In this document: positions 11,316 through 20,990 of the stretch, piece after piece
How the letters are laid out: the number at the start of each line of letters is the position of its first letter
How positions within the stretch are numbered: position 1 is the stretch's first letter
Assembly (NCBI GenBank): GCA_011109175.1
Contig: RDEW01000011.1
Span: forward strand, 1,078,091 to 1,142,090
Origin: Dicyema japonicum
Lineage: Eukaryota > Dicyemida > Rhombozoa > Dicyemidae
DNA: 64,000 nucleotides
Reading direction: 5' to 3'
Position numbers and translations under genes: made by a program
Notes under the pieces: model-generated
The model's database searches: none
The model's input: the letters and a program-made list of their open reading frames with translations, nothing else
Told to the model about the DNA's origin: nothing

Positions 11316-11409
11316 GGACGATTAATTTTCTTAGAATAAGGGGTTTGTTAGAAAATAAAATTTGTCCTGTCTTGTCTTGTCTTGGACGATTAATTTTCTT
11401 AGAATAAGG
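11316..11409 (+). mobile_element. 42-bp LINE tail (A2) with 26-bp direct repeats
   Basis: Positions 11316-11341 and 11384-11409 are identical 26-bp sequences starting GGACGATTAATTTTCTTAG. Between them lies a 42-bp stretch (11342-11383) that equals the last bases of the A0-type element: GGTTTGTTAGAAAATAAAAT followed by TTGTC repeats. This is most simply an extremely 5'-truncated insertion of the A0 subfamily into the 5' UTR of copy A3, with a 26-bp target-site duplication. Confidence 0.7.
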
Positions 11410-12268
11410 GTGGTGCCACTGGTGAATAAGTGGTGCCACTGGTGCTAAAAGACGAAGAAGTATACTACGAGTTTGAGAAACATATTTCAGGCCTAATGGA
11501 GATGTGGTGAAAGATCCCTTGTCTGTTCTGATTCACATAGAAGATCGCAGTGTCCGGTTACGAACAATAATAAGTCCTTTGAATTGTGTTCATCCATCGA
11601 CTTTGCCAATTATGGAAGATGTCCCAAGGCTGTTAAAGCTAACATTGCGAAGAAAAACAAAATTGACCAAAAAAGGAAAGAATCGAATGGAAAATTATTT
11701 CTAAAACGAGAAAATGCCCATAATGGAGAAAGTGAAGTTTCCAAAATTGGAACGAATAAGAAATTAAAGTCAGAGTTTAGAATGTATGGGCAGACTGGCT
11801 GGAATACGACATATAATAAGAAACCTTCTAAAAAAGAAACAGTAGAAGCTTCAACACAGAGAAGAGAGTGGTGCTCTTAAGAAGAGAGGGCAGCCACCGA
11901 AAAAACCAGAAGTAGTCAGGATAACCCTGGTTAATGCCCGTTCTCTTTGGAAACGGGCCTCAGTGCTGGTTGTTATAGCCAGCACGATCCAGATGGAAGT
12001 TCTAATTATAAACGAAACTAAATTGAAGCACATGGATTTAGCATCTGAAATTGATGACGAATACGAAAGAAAAACGAGAAGAATTGGTATTTATTACATT
12101 GCTTGTGGAAACTCGCATTGTAATTGGGGCTTTTTACGGAGAAGAGACATACGGTGTCTCATGAGAGTGCCCCGATATAGACGACCCCAAATCTTGGCTT
12201 TCCTCTTTAGTTAATGGCTCTTACCTTGTTTAGTTAGTTGGGGTTTTGCGAATAAATCATGTTATCTG
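11384..12268 (+). pseudogene. LINE family A copy A3, internally deleted derivative
   Basis: Four blocks of a family-A element are joined in the original order. They are a 5' UTR with a doubled 20-bp GTGGTGCCACTGGTG motif (11409-11450), the third zinc knuckle and tail of ORF1 (about 11510-11870), the ORF1/ORF2 boundary including the AAAAAAC heptamer and the first ~35 endonuclease codons (11870-12025), and the ORF2 C-terminus plus 3' UTR and CATGTTAT tail (12026-12268). All RT and most endonuclease sequence is gone. Such a derivative could still be moved in trans, because both element ends are kept. Confidence 0.8.
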
Positions 12269-12368
12269 GGACGATTTCCATTTTGTTTGATTGGCTTTTT
12301 AAATCGGTACATTGAGGATCGATATTTAACGGCTCGTATTTAACCGTATCTCATTCTCAACCGGTCAC

Positions 12369-12915
12369 ATTAATTACCCATCAAAAAACACAAGAACACC
12401 TCAAAGGAACTCTGACAATCCAACCTCTCCAAATATCACACTCTTAACCACAGCTTTTAACAACGACTAATTGGTCCGTCATCTACGACACCTGAAGTGA
12501 TCATAACCCTATTCTGCTAAAAATCAAAAGCGAAATTACCAGTGGAAAGGAGAAACCTGCATATACAATCTTGCTATTATTCCGATCAGTTGAAGACCAA
12601 CATTTGGCTAATATACAGCTGGAAATCTTTACCTCCCTTGACATAGTGGTTCCATACGTCGATAAAGTCATCCTGGAAGCAAGAACAATGGCTGTTCTTA
12701 AAGAATATGCGGTTTACACGAGAGAGTACGGAAGGAAGGTTTTAGTCAAGGTACGGAACCGTCTCAAAAAAGCAGGGATCCGTTCTTCCGAAGCAAGGAT
12801 CCGTCTAAAAGTTCTGAACAAGGAAATTAAACCCAGTGAATTCAAAATACAGAGAGCTAAATGGAAGATGGTCCTTACATCATTAAATCGTAACCGGTCA
12901 ACATCAGAAGTCTGA
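12369..12915 (+). pseudogene. LINE fragment, end of endonuclease and linker
   Basis: Around 12.37-12.5 kb broken frames resemble the end of a LINE endonuclease (theme NTRTP..SPNITL..SDHNPILLKIK). An open stretch at 12571-12915 follows, rich in charged residues (RNRLKKAGIRSSEARIRLK), as in the linker between endonuclease and RT. It belongs to none of the better copies in the window and sits between the inner and outer inverted repeats. Confidence 0.5.
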
Positions 12916-12989
12916 AAAACAATCTGAAATATCTCGAAGATGGATGGAAAAATTCCCCCAATTGGGGTCGCATTGTATTATTTTTCTGA

Positions 12990-13210
12990 GAGCACTTTTA
13001 AAATTCTCATTTTCTCAGAGCAGAAGTTAATATGTTCTCAATATGTCTGAAAAAAGGAAAGTCGCTGATCAAATGTGACTCCCATAATCTTCGGTGTGTG
13101 GATAATAGGAATAGCTAAGTTCTTCATAAAGATTTTTAGTTCATAAACTGTCCTTTGTAAGTGGTAAACAGTGTGACAAAGGACTTTGTTGCTGATGCGT
13201 CGAGTCTCCG
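12990..13210 (-). pseudogene. LINE 3' RT fragment
   Basis: The minus strand reads a degenerate version of the segment after the RT palm that contains a PKIMGVTFDQRLSFFRHI-like theme, equivalent to the LGVTLDSLMTFSSHL motif of the LINE piece near 36.1 kb. Stops interrupt it. Only the family level can be supported. Confidence 0.45.
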
Positions 13211-13211
13211 C

Positions 13212-13670
13212 TTAGAGAGCCATAGTTCCAGCTTGTAGAGCATTTGTTGAGCGGACTGAGTCGCTGATTGAATGCTTAGTTATGTTTGAGAAAAGATGGC
13301 TTTTTCGTCGGAGGAAATGTAAAAATATCATTTTTTTCATAAAATTACGAACCATCTGAGGACCAACATGAGTTCCACTAACATCTTTAAGAATGTTGGC
13401 ACACTTCAAAGCATTAAAATTAGAATCATTATACCTTTCATTTTCAATAATGGCCAGATCACTTTCATTCAAAACACCCGAACGCCCAGATCCTGCGTTT
13501 CTGGCAACAGTACCGAGCAAACAATAATAGGGATCTACCGTAGAACTACAAATTTCAAGGTATGTTTTTCCAAGACGATAAATTGCTAAATTTTTCCTTT
13601 TTCTGTTGGTGTCAAATCGAAAATCATCGAAATAAACCAGAAACGTGAAATTAAAGGTCATTTTATTCAA
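13212..13670 (-). pseudogene. Tc1/mariner transposase, N-terminal DNA-binding part
   Basis: The middle of this frame (RNAGSGRSGVLNESDLAIIE..NALKCANILKDVSG..VGPQMVRNFM) matches the layout of the second helix-turn-helix of Tc1-like transposases: a GRP-like hook, then LS.SDL..I, then a short helix-turn-helix ending in VR. The catalytic DDE part is missing, and the frame runs into unrelated LINE-like sequence near 13.2 kb. Other parts of similar transposases lie at 14.84-15.13, 25.38-25.65 and 38.05-38.31 kb. Confidence 0.6.
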
Positions 13671-14179
13671 TAAAAGGTTATTTTATGTAATAAAAATAAG
13701 TTAATAAATCTTGTTCGATTTTTTTGCCGATTGTAATTTATGCTGGTCAGTTTTCTTATATCAAGACATAATAATAAAAATTTTAGTGTCATTTCTTATG
13801 ATCACCAAGGGGCCCGAAGTCAATGCTAAAAAGCAAAAGAACAGGCAAAGTTAAACAGGTGTATTAACACTAATATGTAAATAAACTGTTTGCAACATTG
13901 AAGAAGACGTCAACCATGAAAATTGGACTGTAAAGTTTATTAAAATCTAATAAGTGGAATGTTACTTTGAATCTTAATAAAATGAAAAATGCAATGTTCA
14001 AACTAGTCCAGACATGATTTCGATTTAATCGCCTTAACGCTATGAGGGAAAAAAAGATTGGTCCCAAAAATTTGATCTACTTAATTTCTTGAGTAAAGTT
14101 TATTAGCGGGACGGGTTACTAATCATGTAGAAAATGTATAACATGGCATGTGACGACAAAAATTTTAATAGAAAAAATC

Positions 14180-14252
14180 AGACCCCGACGGGATTCGAAC
14201 CCGCGATCAACTGGATAGAAGCCAGACGCCTTATCCTCTAGGCCACGGAGCC
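14180..14252 (-). tRNA. tRNA-Arg(UCU)
   Basis: The reverse complement folds as a full cloverleaf. It has a 7-bp acceptor (GGCTCCG with CGGGGTC, some G-U pairs), a D-arm GCCTAGAGGATAAGGC, an anticodon arm TCTGG-CTTCTAT-CCAGT with anticodon TCT, a 5-nt variable loop and a T-arm GCGGG-TTCGAAT-CCCGT. There is no intron. Pair 27-43 is a T-T mismatch and CCA is not encoded, as usual in eukaryotes. The A and B boxes are intact, so it may be transcribed, although a SINE-source or pseudogene status cannot be excluded. Confidence 0.85.
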
Positions 14253-14839
14253 ATTATTAATATATTAATTCTCTAATTAGAATATTACATTTAACCAAAT
14301 TAAAGAGTTACTATATATTGTGTACATAAAACAATAACTAATTGATGAACTTACTCGCATGTACCCCAAATTAAACAGTTGCTAATATATAGTGTACATT
14401 AAATTTGTCACTAATAATTCTTTTTCTTCTAATTTAGTAATTGTAGTGGAGAAATATGAGACACAATTATTTTTATATATTTTAACGTTTAAATGACTTG
14501 CAACGACTGGCAACTGTAAAGTAAAACTCATTTGTAGATTAAACATTGTTGTTGAGTGCAGATTATAAAAATGTAGATAAAATACTAACTTTCACCAACT
14601 GTCTCTATAGCTTTGATAATAGAGATAATTGATATATCAACAAATATCCTCGCATTACGGCAAATAACCTTTAATAGCTGACACGTAAACGAATGATAAA
14701 AAGGTTAATTTCAAAAGCACCTGTATTAACATAACAAATAATGAGTTTCCTTTTTAATCATTAACATTAGGATATGTGTAACTATATTTTTTGGTAAAAA
14801 AATCTTAAAACTCATAATGAGGTTGGATTTTTATTATCG

Positions 14840-15130
14840 TTGAGATCAATGCGTGGAAGAGCTGTTTCAGTACCTATCCCAGAAATTGCACCAATGACTA
14901 ATTTTTATAGAATCTTTGAAAATCTTTGTTAGAAGAAAAAATCAAAAAGCCCGATCTTTAATTTTGATAATGCTCGTATTCCTAATCTCAATCAGATTAA
15001 CAAGTGATTGAGATAGCAAACCTCCATGGTGCATATTTACCCCCTTACTTACCATTTATCAATCCAATTGAGAATTTATTAAGCAAATAAGCTGTCTCCG
15101 GAAGAGGGCCTGAAAATGTGAAAAAGGTTG
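14840..15130 (+). pseudogene. Tc1/mariner transposase fossil, C-terminal part
   Basis: Near 14.85 kb a frame reads RGRAVSVPIP, and near 15.03-15.09 kb another reads GAYLPPYLPFINPIENLLSK. The second is the classic LPPYSPFLNPIE segment of Tc1/IS630-type DDE transposases, followed by a stop. A stop also interrupts the middle. Related, more decayed versions occur at 25.38-25.65 and 38.05-38.31 kb. Confidence 0.7.
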
Positions 15131-15192
15131 TTTTTAGTGCAAATGGTAAGGAAACCTTATAAAAAATCAGCCAATAAGTAAAATAAAATTAA

Positions 15193-15911
15193 TTATAGGT
15201 CATCAATACTATTCATAGCATCCATTATATTCCTTCTGGCCTCATCATAATCCTCAAAATTAAGGCTTGAGATTGCCATTCTTAAACATCGAATAGATTT
15301 TTCAGCCATGATAGCAGCGTTTGCTTTCCTCTCAACAGAGATCACTCGTGATCCACCAGTCTGACGAGGATTGCTATTTTGATGGACTTGAATATCCTCC
15401 ACAGACTTTTTAGGGGAGTGGAGCTTTTTCCAGACTTGATATCATTTATCCTCATAAGGGAGGCCTGTCTGATATTAAGGAGCTAAGGATCAAACAAATA
15501 ACCCACGTGGTCGTCTACTTGACCGAAATATTCCATGCAGACCACAAGAAGTGAAGCAGTGTAATATATGAGAGCAGTGTTACTACATGTAAACCTAATC
15601 AATAACTTGGAATTCTCCTTTGACTGAGCATTTTCAAATATATCCTGTATAACTTCACTCATGAACTCCTTCTCGTCCTGGGGAGACTATTGGATTTTTT
15701 AAATGCTTCTGCTTGGGACATGTAGGTTTTTAGATAATTTTCCGATTCTGGAGTCCTGTTGCTGTCGACAATACCTGTTTGAATGATGTACAATTTCACT
15801 AAAATGTATAAATAATGCACCATAATAGGAGACCATAGGTTGACTTATTTCTAGTGTTTTTGCGAGCTTTATAAATGGTTTTAATGATTCCAGGTTAGGT
15901 GGCACATTCAT
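15193..15911 (-). CDS. VTA1: VTA1/LIP5 homologue, ESCRT-III/VPS4 cofactor, two tiny introns
   Basis: VTA1 (LIP5) binds ESCRT-III proteins and activates the VPS4 ATPase in multivesicular-body sorting. The start at 15911 gives MNVPPNLESLKPFIKLAKTL. A 22-nt GT-AG intron (15799-15820) then joins to YYVKLYIIQTGIVDSNRTPE, which aligns with the family pattern DPVVAYYCRLYAMQTG. Further on IYYTASLLVVCMEYFG matches FYTASLLIDVITVFG. A second intron of 24 nt (15483-15506) follows, and the C-terminus AEKSIRCLRMAISSLNFEDY matches the VPS4-binding helix pair. About 224 codons are predicted, shorter than the roughly 300 of vertebrate forms, mostly by loss of the linker. Two single-base frame breaks remain, at the G4 run near 15680 and the T5 run near 15407. 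Both are homopolymers, so sequencing error is more likely than decay. Confidence 0.85.
15799..15820 (-). other. 22-nt spliceosomal intron in VTA1
   Basis: On the minus strand this begins GTGCATT and ends TTTTAG. Removing it restores the reading frame and the conserved YY..LYxxQTG segment, while reading through gives an unrelated peptide. This is the strongest single example of the very short introns in this window. Confidence 0.85.
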
Positions 15912-15919
15912 GATATTAT

Positions 15920-18170
15920 TTAAACTTATAAATATATTCAATTATTTTAAAAATTTTGTAATAATATTTTTTTAATTTTAGAGAAATACAAAGTTCAATC
16001 GTTGAATTAACGACACTGTGCAACTTAACTAGCTAATCGTCTTAGTTGATGGACTTGTAGGTTTGTATCAACTATTGACAATATCATAAGTTTATGAGTT
16101 TGATTTTTGTTGTCTACATGGTCGAATACTTCATTTGATCCGTCTTTGAGAGGTTTCCAGCTCCTACTTACTCACAAAAGGATCATTTGGATTTCTCGTT
16201 TTACTCAATCATTCCTTCATGGTTCTCATAATTGTGACGTTCATGGGATATACGCTTTCGAGAGGAATAACTAACGTGGCAGATAAAAATAAACGTCCTT
16301 CTTTCAAGATGTAACGTAAACAGGCAAAAAATATGGAAAACTTCCTTTCCGGGTTATAAAGAGATGTAGCTTAATGTATTTACTAATAATTCATTGGGCT
16401 ACATTGTAATATTATTTGCGGAATACAATTAGCAAAGAAGGCGTGAGTATCACGCAGGCAAATTCCGAATAAGAATCTTCCTCCCATGGCTATTGGTTTA
16501 TAAAACGTACATATTTGAGTTGAAAATATGTGAAATTGAAAATTATGTAATGGAAGTGTTCGAACAAGTTAATTCTGCGCTTGCAGAGATCTTCAGTGCA
16601 TGAATAAATTTTATTTTCCTAGAAGATCCGGTAATTTGAATTCAATGGTGCATGGGAAACCTGACGTTTCAACAAAATAGTCTCGGGTAGCTCGTTCTGA
16701 TTTTCGGCCCTCTTTCTATGGGGGGCAACGTCTTGACAAAAGGTTTCTGTTTAAAGGGGACGATGATGAAGACCAAATCTGTCAAATCTGGTCACTCGCG
16801 TTGTGACGGATGCGCCATACAGGTTTCAGTCTGAGTCGTAATGAGATCTCGATCCAAATACATCATCAGATTCTGTGGCAGTGGTAGGTGCTTGTTTGAA
16901 AAAATTCTGTAGGTGTCGAAAATTGGTTGTGGAGTCACCTTAAAGAAAGTTACTTAATCCATACTAGAGTAATTTAGAACGAACTAAAGGACTTCTACTT
17001 CCTTGTTTAAACTTTGTGCCTCCCATATTTTGTTAGAGTAAGTAGAGTAGTTAGGGAAATGAAATCCTTCAATAAAAAGATGTTGTTGTTTATGGCAACT
17101 GCGAGAGACTCCTTTCCGCAACAAAATCGATTAAGTAGCAGCGCAAAGGATGCAAAACTAAGCAGAAATACCCGGTCATATTTAGTTTATCCTGATGACA
17201 TCCTCAATATTATTGAAAAGATACGAAAACCTCACCAGAATAGTCCATTAAAAATGTCGCTCTGAAATGAGACACAAGATTGATTCAGAGTCCATGGTTG
17301 TGAGATGACTGAAACACGAACTAACACTCTTGCATGTACAACAGAGGCATAGAGAACCGTTCCATACAAGTGTGCTCACAGCATCAAGAAATCTCAACAA
17401 AGACAGGAAATTTCACGGTTCTGAGTTCTGATCCGGCAAAAAAAGTAAACATGACCTTGTTGGTACGGTTTTCTTTGAATCCATATCTTCTTGTATTTCC
17501 ACGAGACGCTTATTACCACACATGGACAAGACACTTAATTTGTCTCTATTTGCCATAAACAAATCCAAAGGATTTCTTGTCGAAATAATAAATTTGAAAA
17601 ATAACTTTAGGAATTTATTCAACTTAATTTCACACGTTACTCAAAATTTGTAATGAAAAATTTCAAAAACCAGGGTGAAGCCAACAAATATTACCCCAAC
17701 ATGTTGCAGAATAGACATTATGTTCCTCTATCAAACACACACATGATTAACTAAGTCAACTAATAATTACAAATTAATAGTTCAATTAATAAACCACAAA
17801 AAATTGTTAAACGGATAAAATTAAATATTTAATAACGCGGATATACTTAAAGGTATATCTTAAGATATATCCAGTTCCTACAGAAAGCAAATTTGCCATT
17901 GTGGAAACCCGAACAAATATTGGGCACCTTTTGGACAAGTGGATCGAGTGACGCCATTATTTATTATTTATTAACATTAAAACCATAAATTTTAAAAGCA
18001 GACGTACAAATTAAATTTATTATAAAATGATATTAAATTCTTTATTTTACAAAAATAAATTAAATAAATTTTTTAAATTTATGACCATTTGTGGGATGCT
18101 TAGAAAGAGATTCAAAGCTGAACCTGCGGGATTATTACTATGACATTAACTTATTCTCTATTTATTTTCT
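15920..18170. other. Intergenic stretch, no confident gene
   Basis: I find no recognisable gene here. Codon-like stretches without homology exist on the minus strand around 16.85-16.98 kb and on both strands around 17.01-17.62 kb, but I could not assemble them into a product. From about 17583 the sequence is duplicated at 35290 (copy B). A near-palindrome built on GGATATACTTAAAGG lies near 17.84 kb. Confidence 0.5.
17583..18130. repeat. Segmental duplication copy A, block 1 (matches 35290-35840)
   Basis: The sequence from the TTTAGGAATTTATTCAAC region through the AT-rich stretch near 18.06 kb is repeated, with scattered substitutions, at 35290-35840. The match ends at about 18130 just before the DHHC gene and resumes at 19893, so copy B lacks about 1.76 kb that contains that gene. 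Confidence 0.85.
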
Positions 18171-18176
18171 CAGAAT

Positions 18177-19026
18177 ATGCGACATGCATTGTATTGGTTC
18201 CATCAATCACACCAAATTTGTACTTTATCCGATAACCCTAGATTTGTCAGAATTATCGTTACCACACTATTTACTGCTCTCTTACTATTTACCATAATTT
18301 TCCACATTGTCTGTTTTATCACCGACCCGGGAGAGATCTCAAAATGCAACTACTCCTGTACGTTTGCCAACTGCCTGTCCGAATACGTGAGTCCTCTAGT
18401 TATCATAGGAACTGAGAGGATGGAACAAATGCGCCTGCTGCGACCTGTTCCGTCCCCCACGTGCACACCACTGCACAGTGTGTAATATATGTATTTATGG
18501 GATGGATCATCACTGTCCATGGTAAATTATAATGTAATATTAGGATTAATAATTGTGTGGGGAAATGAATAAAAAATCATTTATTCAGTTTATATTCTAT
18601 TTGAGTTATTTTTTGTATTATTTAGTACTGACTTGTCTCCTGTCTCTGGTTTTGGGTATAGTATACTTTGTGAGACATCCTATAAAGACAGAGGATATAT
18701 CTAGAATTGAGAATATAGTGGTGATTGTGCTGATGTTCCTCTCATGTCTCTTTCTGCTATTTATTATTGCTGTATTGGTTGAACAGGTTGTGTTTGGGTG
18801 GTATTGTGGGTGTCCTCCATATTTACTGGGATGAGTAGAATAGACCGATTGAAGTCATATGATGTGCTTGCTAATATCCCTTCTAAGACGGTGGCCTTTA
18901 CCAATGTTATGGGAGGGAGTTAGTTTTGTAGAGACTTTAGATTTTGTTAGTTGGTTCTGTTCTGTTAAACAACATCGATTTTTGGAGGATGTCATTGATA
19001 GTGAATGTTCTATTATTTTTGAATAA
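18177..19026 (+). CDS. DHHC-type protein S-palmitoyltransferase, three 22-nt introns
   Basis: These membrane enzymes attach palmitate to protein cysteines. The order is a first hydrophobic helix ([20 protein letters not shown]), the TDPGEI motif, then the cysteine-rich domain [18 protein letters not shown] followed by [14 protein letters not shown] with the catalytic DHHC, two further helices ([34 protein letters not shown]), and the cytoplasmic tail [28 protein letters not shown]. Introns at 18387-18408, 18522-18543 and 18919-18940 are each exactly 22 nt with GT and AG ends. The second splits the Trp codon of DHHCPW. About 261 codons are predicted. One base appears missing at the G4 run at 18559-18562 and again near 18793-18798. 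Both lie at homopolymers, so assembly error is likely. The start is the first ATG in frame. An upstream exon cannot be excluded. Confidence 0.88.
18387..18408 (+). other. 22-nt intron 1 of the DHHC gene
   Basis: GTGAGTCCTC..ATCATAG. Splicing joins CLSEY to [14 protein letters not shown] directly ahead of the cysteine-rich domain. The donor GTGAGT is a good consensus site. Confidence 0.8.
18522..18543 (+). other. 22-nt intron 2 of the DHHC gene
   Basis: GTAAATTATA..ATATTAG. Without splicing the frame hits TAA two bases after CCATGG. With splicing it gives DHHCPWINNCVG, an essentially invariant family motif. Confidence 0.88.
18919..18940 (+). other. 22-nt intron 3 of the DHHC gene
   Basis: GTTAGTTTTG..GACTTTAG. 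Splicing joins FTNVMGG to NFVSWF and extends the protein to the stop at 19024-19026. Unspliced, a TAG follows at once. Confidence 0.75.
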
Positions 19027-19029
19027 ATT

Positions 19030-19885
19030 AATAATTTGTTGTTTGATGGTTATTTATGGATTTATTTACCCCCTGTTTTTATTACGCAAAAGAAGGCATT
19101 GTTGATTAAGAATGTCAGTGTCAAACAAGAAGTGCCAATTAATTATTATAATCTAACCCAATCAACCGTGAGTCACCTAATATGGTGTGTAATACTTTCA
19201 CAAGGTGTCCTGCATCAAAGACTATCAACGTCTCTAATAATTCTTTGAAACTTTTCCTATAGACGTAATAAAACAACAATTGGAGGATGTAAAAGCATAA
19301 CTCCTGGGGACCTTTTACCTGTTTATCGAAAAGGCTGACTTAAGGTAATCAATGCATTGTTGTGCTTATTCAATCTACTAGGAAGAGAAAAATAGCTAAA
19401 AATTTATAGGCCAACTGCACTGATTACGGAATGTAGTCTTTAATAGATTTTCTAATCTGACGATAAAAAATTAAATTATCTGAAGTTCCAAGAGTATGTC
19501 TTGATCAGAAGGGATTCGTACAAAAATTACATCTAGACAAAAAAAAACTGCATGTTGAAGTTACTTTTTGCATTTTTATTTAAGTCTGGAGACTTTTTTG
19601 TATATTTATCGAGTTATTGAACAATCTTAATTAATGGTTTTCAAGGATATCAAAGCAACAAGAAAAAAAAATGTTATCAAATATGCTTATCGATTTGATT
19701 CTGATTGAAATTTCCATCTCAATTGCTATAAGAGGCATTAAGGAAATATTACACCTCTTGGATTCTTAATTTACGGGGGATGCAATAGAGATTATCATAT
19801 AAATTGACCCTCTATCCGTGCTTTGAACTAAAAACTGGTTTCTTGGTCTTTGGTTTACTCCCTATCCATAGATAGTGTTTTGAGT
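19030..19885. other. Intergenic stretch without a supported gene
   Basis: AT-rich sequence between the DHHC gene and a LINE fragment, with only short frames of no recognisable content. It is absent from duplication copy B. Confidence 0.5.
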
Positions 19886-19889
19886 ATAA

Positions 19890-20650
19890 TGGATAATAAA
19901 AATTCTCTACTTTCCATATATCTACGTTTTTATTTCTATTTTAAACATAAACTGAAAATATCTGAGTTTCTTACCCCATCAACCAATACCTGGCGGTGGC
20001 TCAGTCACATCTCAACCAGGTGTGACTGGTTATCCGCAAACATCCTGTCTTTATTTGTATCCGAGTATCAGGTCACCCTGTTCACTACAAACACAAGATT
20101 TATAGGTGGACTCGAGATATTATTTGGCGACATACCTATTTTTCTCGCGAATCTAGAGGATCTTTGGAGTAACTTTAGACTCTTTAATGACGTTCTTCCA
20201 GTCACATGGCAAAAGTGTCAACCAAGGGGCATCGAAAGTGGAATATTCCAAAGGCTATCATAAATAAGAGCCCTTTTCTATCTTCAGATTGTATCCGTGA
20301 ACTCTACGTTCAAGTTATCGTGCGACAATTGAAGATGCTAGTTCTATTTGGAGATTTGCCCTTTCCTATCTAAGGATCGAGTGTGAACCCCACGGCTCAT
20401 GCAAGTCGACAGTTCATCCATAATTTATCTTTTTTCTGAGGAGGCGACGCTGAGAAATGGCCAAGGTTTTTTACGTTTCGTGAAGGGGCTAAGATTTCTA
20501 CAGTTTTAAAGGAATGGTTCCTCATTCAGAAAAACTCCGATCAACCATCAAGAAGTATACCCCGATAGAATTTTTCTATATACAAACTTTGCTAACAGAA
20601 CATTCAATGAGCGTTCAAGAGATATTGGAGGCTGGGATTATCAAATTAGT
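19890..20650 (+). pseudogene. Jockey-like LINE fragment, RT C-terminal region
   Basis: Frames read CDWLSANILSLFVSEYQVTLFTTN and, in the copy near 36.1 kb, RILGVTLDSLMTFSSHLAKV. Both are motifs found after the YADD box of Jockey/CR1-like RTs. Further remnants run to about 20.65 kb. Several frame breaks are present. A similar but internally deleted copy is at 35843-36258. Confidence 0.7.
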
Positions 20651-20990
20651 TGGTTTAAACTTTCTTTGTGGTTTTGTGTTTTAAATAGAAAACTAATATC
20701 TGGTTAGATAGAACTACTGAGTTAATTGTAGAGTCTCACATTTTTCTGTATAAACGGGATAACAAAAATTTAAAAGATTTGTTCTAATGTATTGTACATA
20801 ATCTCCTACTACTGAAAGTGTTGTGGATTTATGACAACTTAACATATTCAAGGATCACATTTACTTCTACATTATAGATAAAAAGTCTATTTTAATACTA
20901 AAACCGATATTCACATGAAAATCTAGACCTATCGAGAGAATTATGCCATAAAGTATTAATTTGTCGACTATTTTGAAGATAATTGACGTT
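19893..20990. repeat. Segmental duplication copy A, blocks 2-3 (match 35843-36593)
   Basis: 19893-20330 corresponds to 35843-36240 and 20662-20990 to 36258-36593. Copy B lacks the intervening ~330 bp. The match leads directly into the RTE insertion site at 20981-20990. Confidence 0.8.

Larger units (their letters stand above)
4870..12376. repeat. Inner inverted repeat pair
   Basis: TAATTAATGTGACCGGTTGA at 4870-4889 is matched exactly in reverse complement at 12357-12376. Further inside, AATACGAGCCGTTAAA-like sequence occurs on both sides (4887-4920 and 12328-12347, inverted). The pair is nested about 120 bp (left) and 600 bp (right) inside the pogo-like ends. It looks like a second DNA transposon inserted into, or forming the sub-terminal repeats of, the larger block. 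Confidence 0.55.
4753..12975. mobile_element. Inverted-repeat-bounded block (pogo-like ends) filled with LINEs
   Basis: The left end CAGTGCGACCCCGAATTGG (4753) is mirrored at 12975 by the complement CAATGCGACCCCAATTGG, allowing one gap and one mismatch. TA flanks both ends (4751-4752 and 12976-12977), the target expected of Tc1/mariner/pogo elements. No transposase is recognisable inside; the 8.2-kb interior is mostly family-A LINEs. The block may be a non-autonomous DNA transposon swollen by later insertions, or two separate copies facing each other by chance. Confidence 0.5.

Noticed and set aside
17835-17880. Near-palindrome GGATATACTTAAAGG.. as a hairpin terminator or origin
   Set aside because: The duplicate at about 35.55 kb has base changes that are not compensatory, and no gene ends there.
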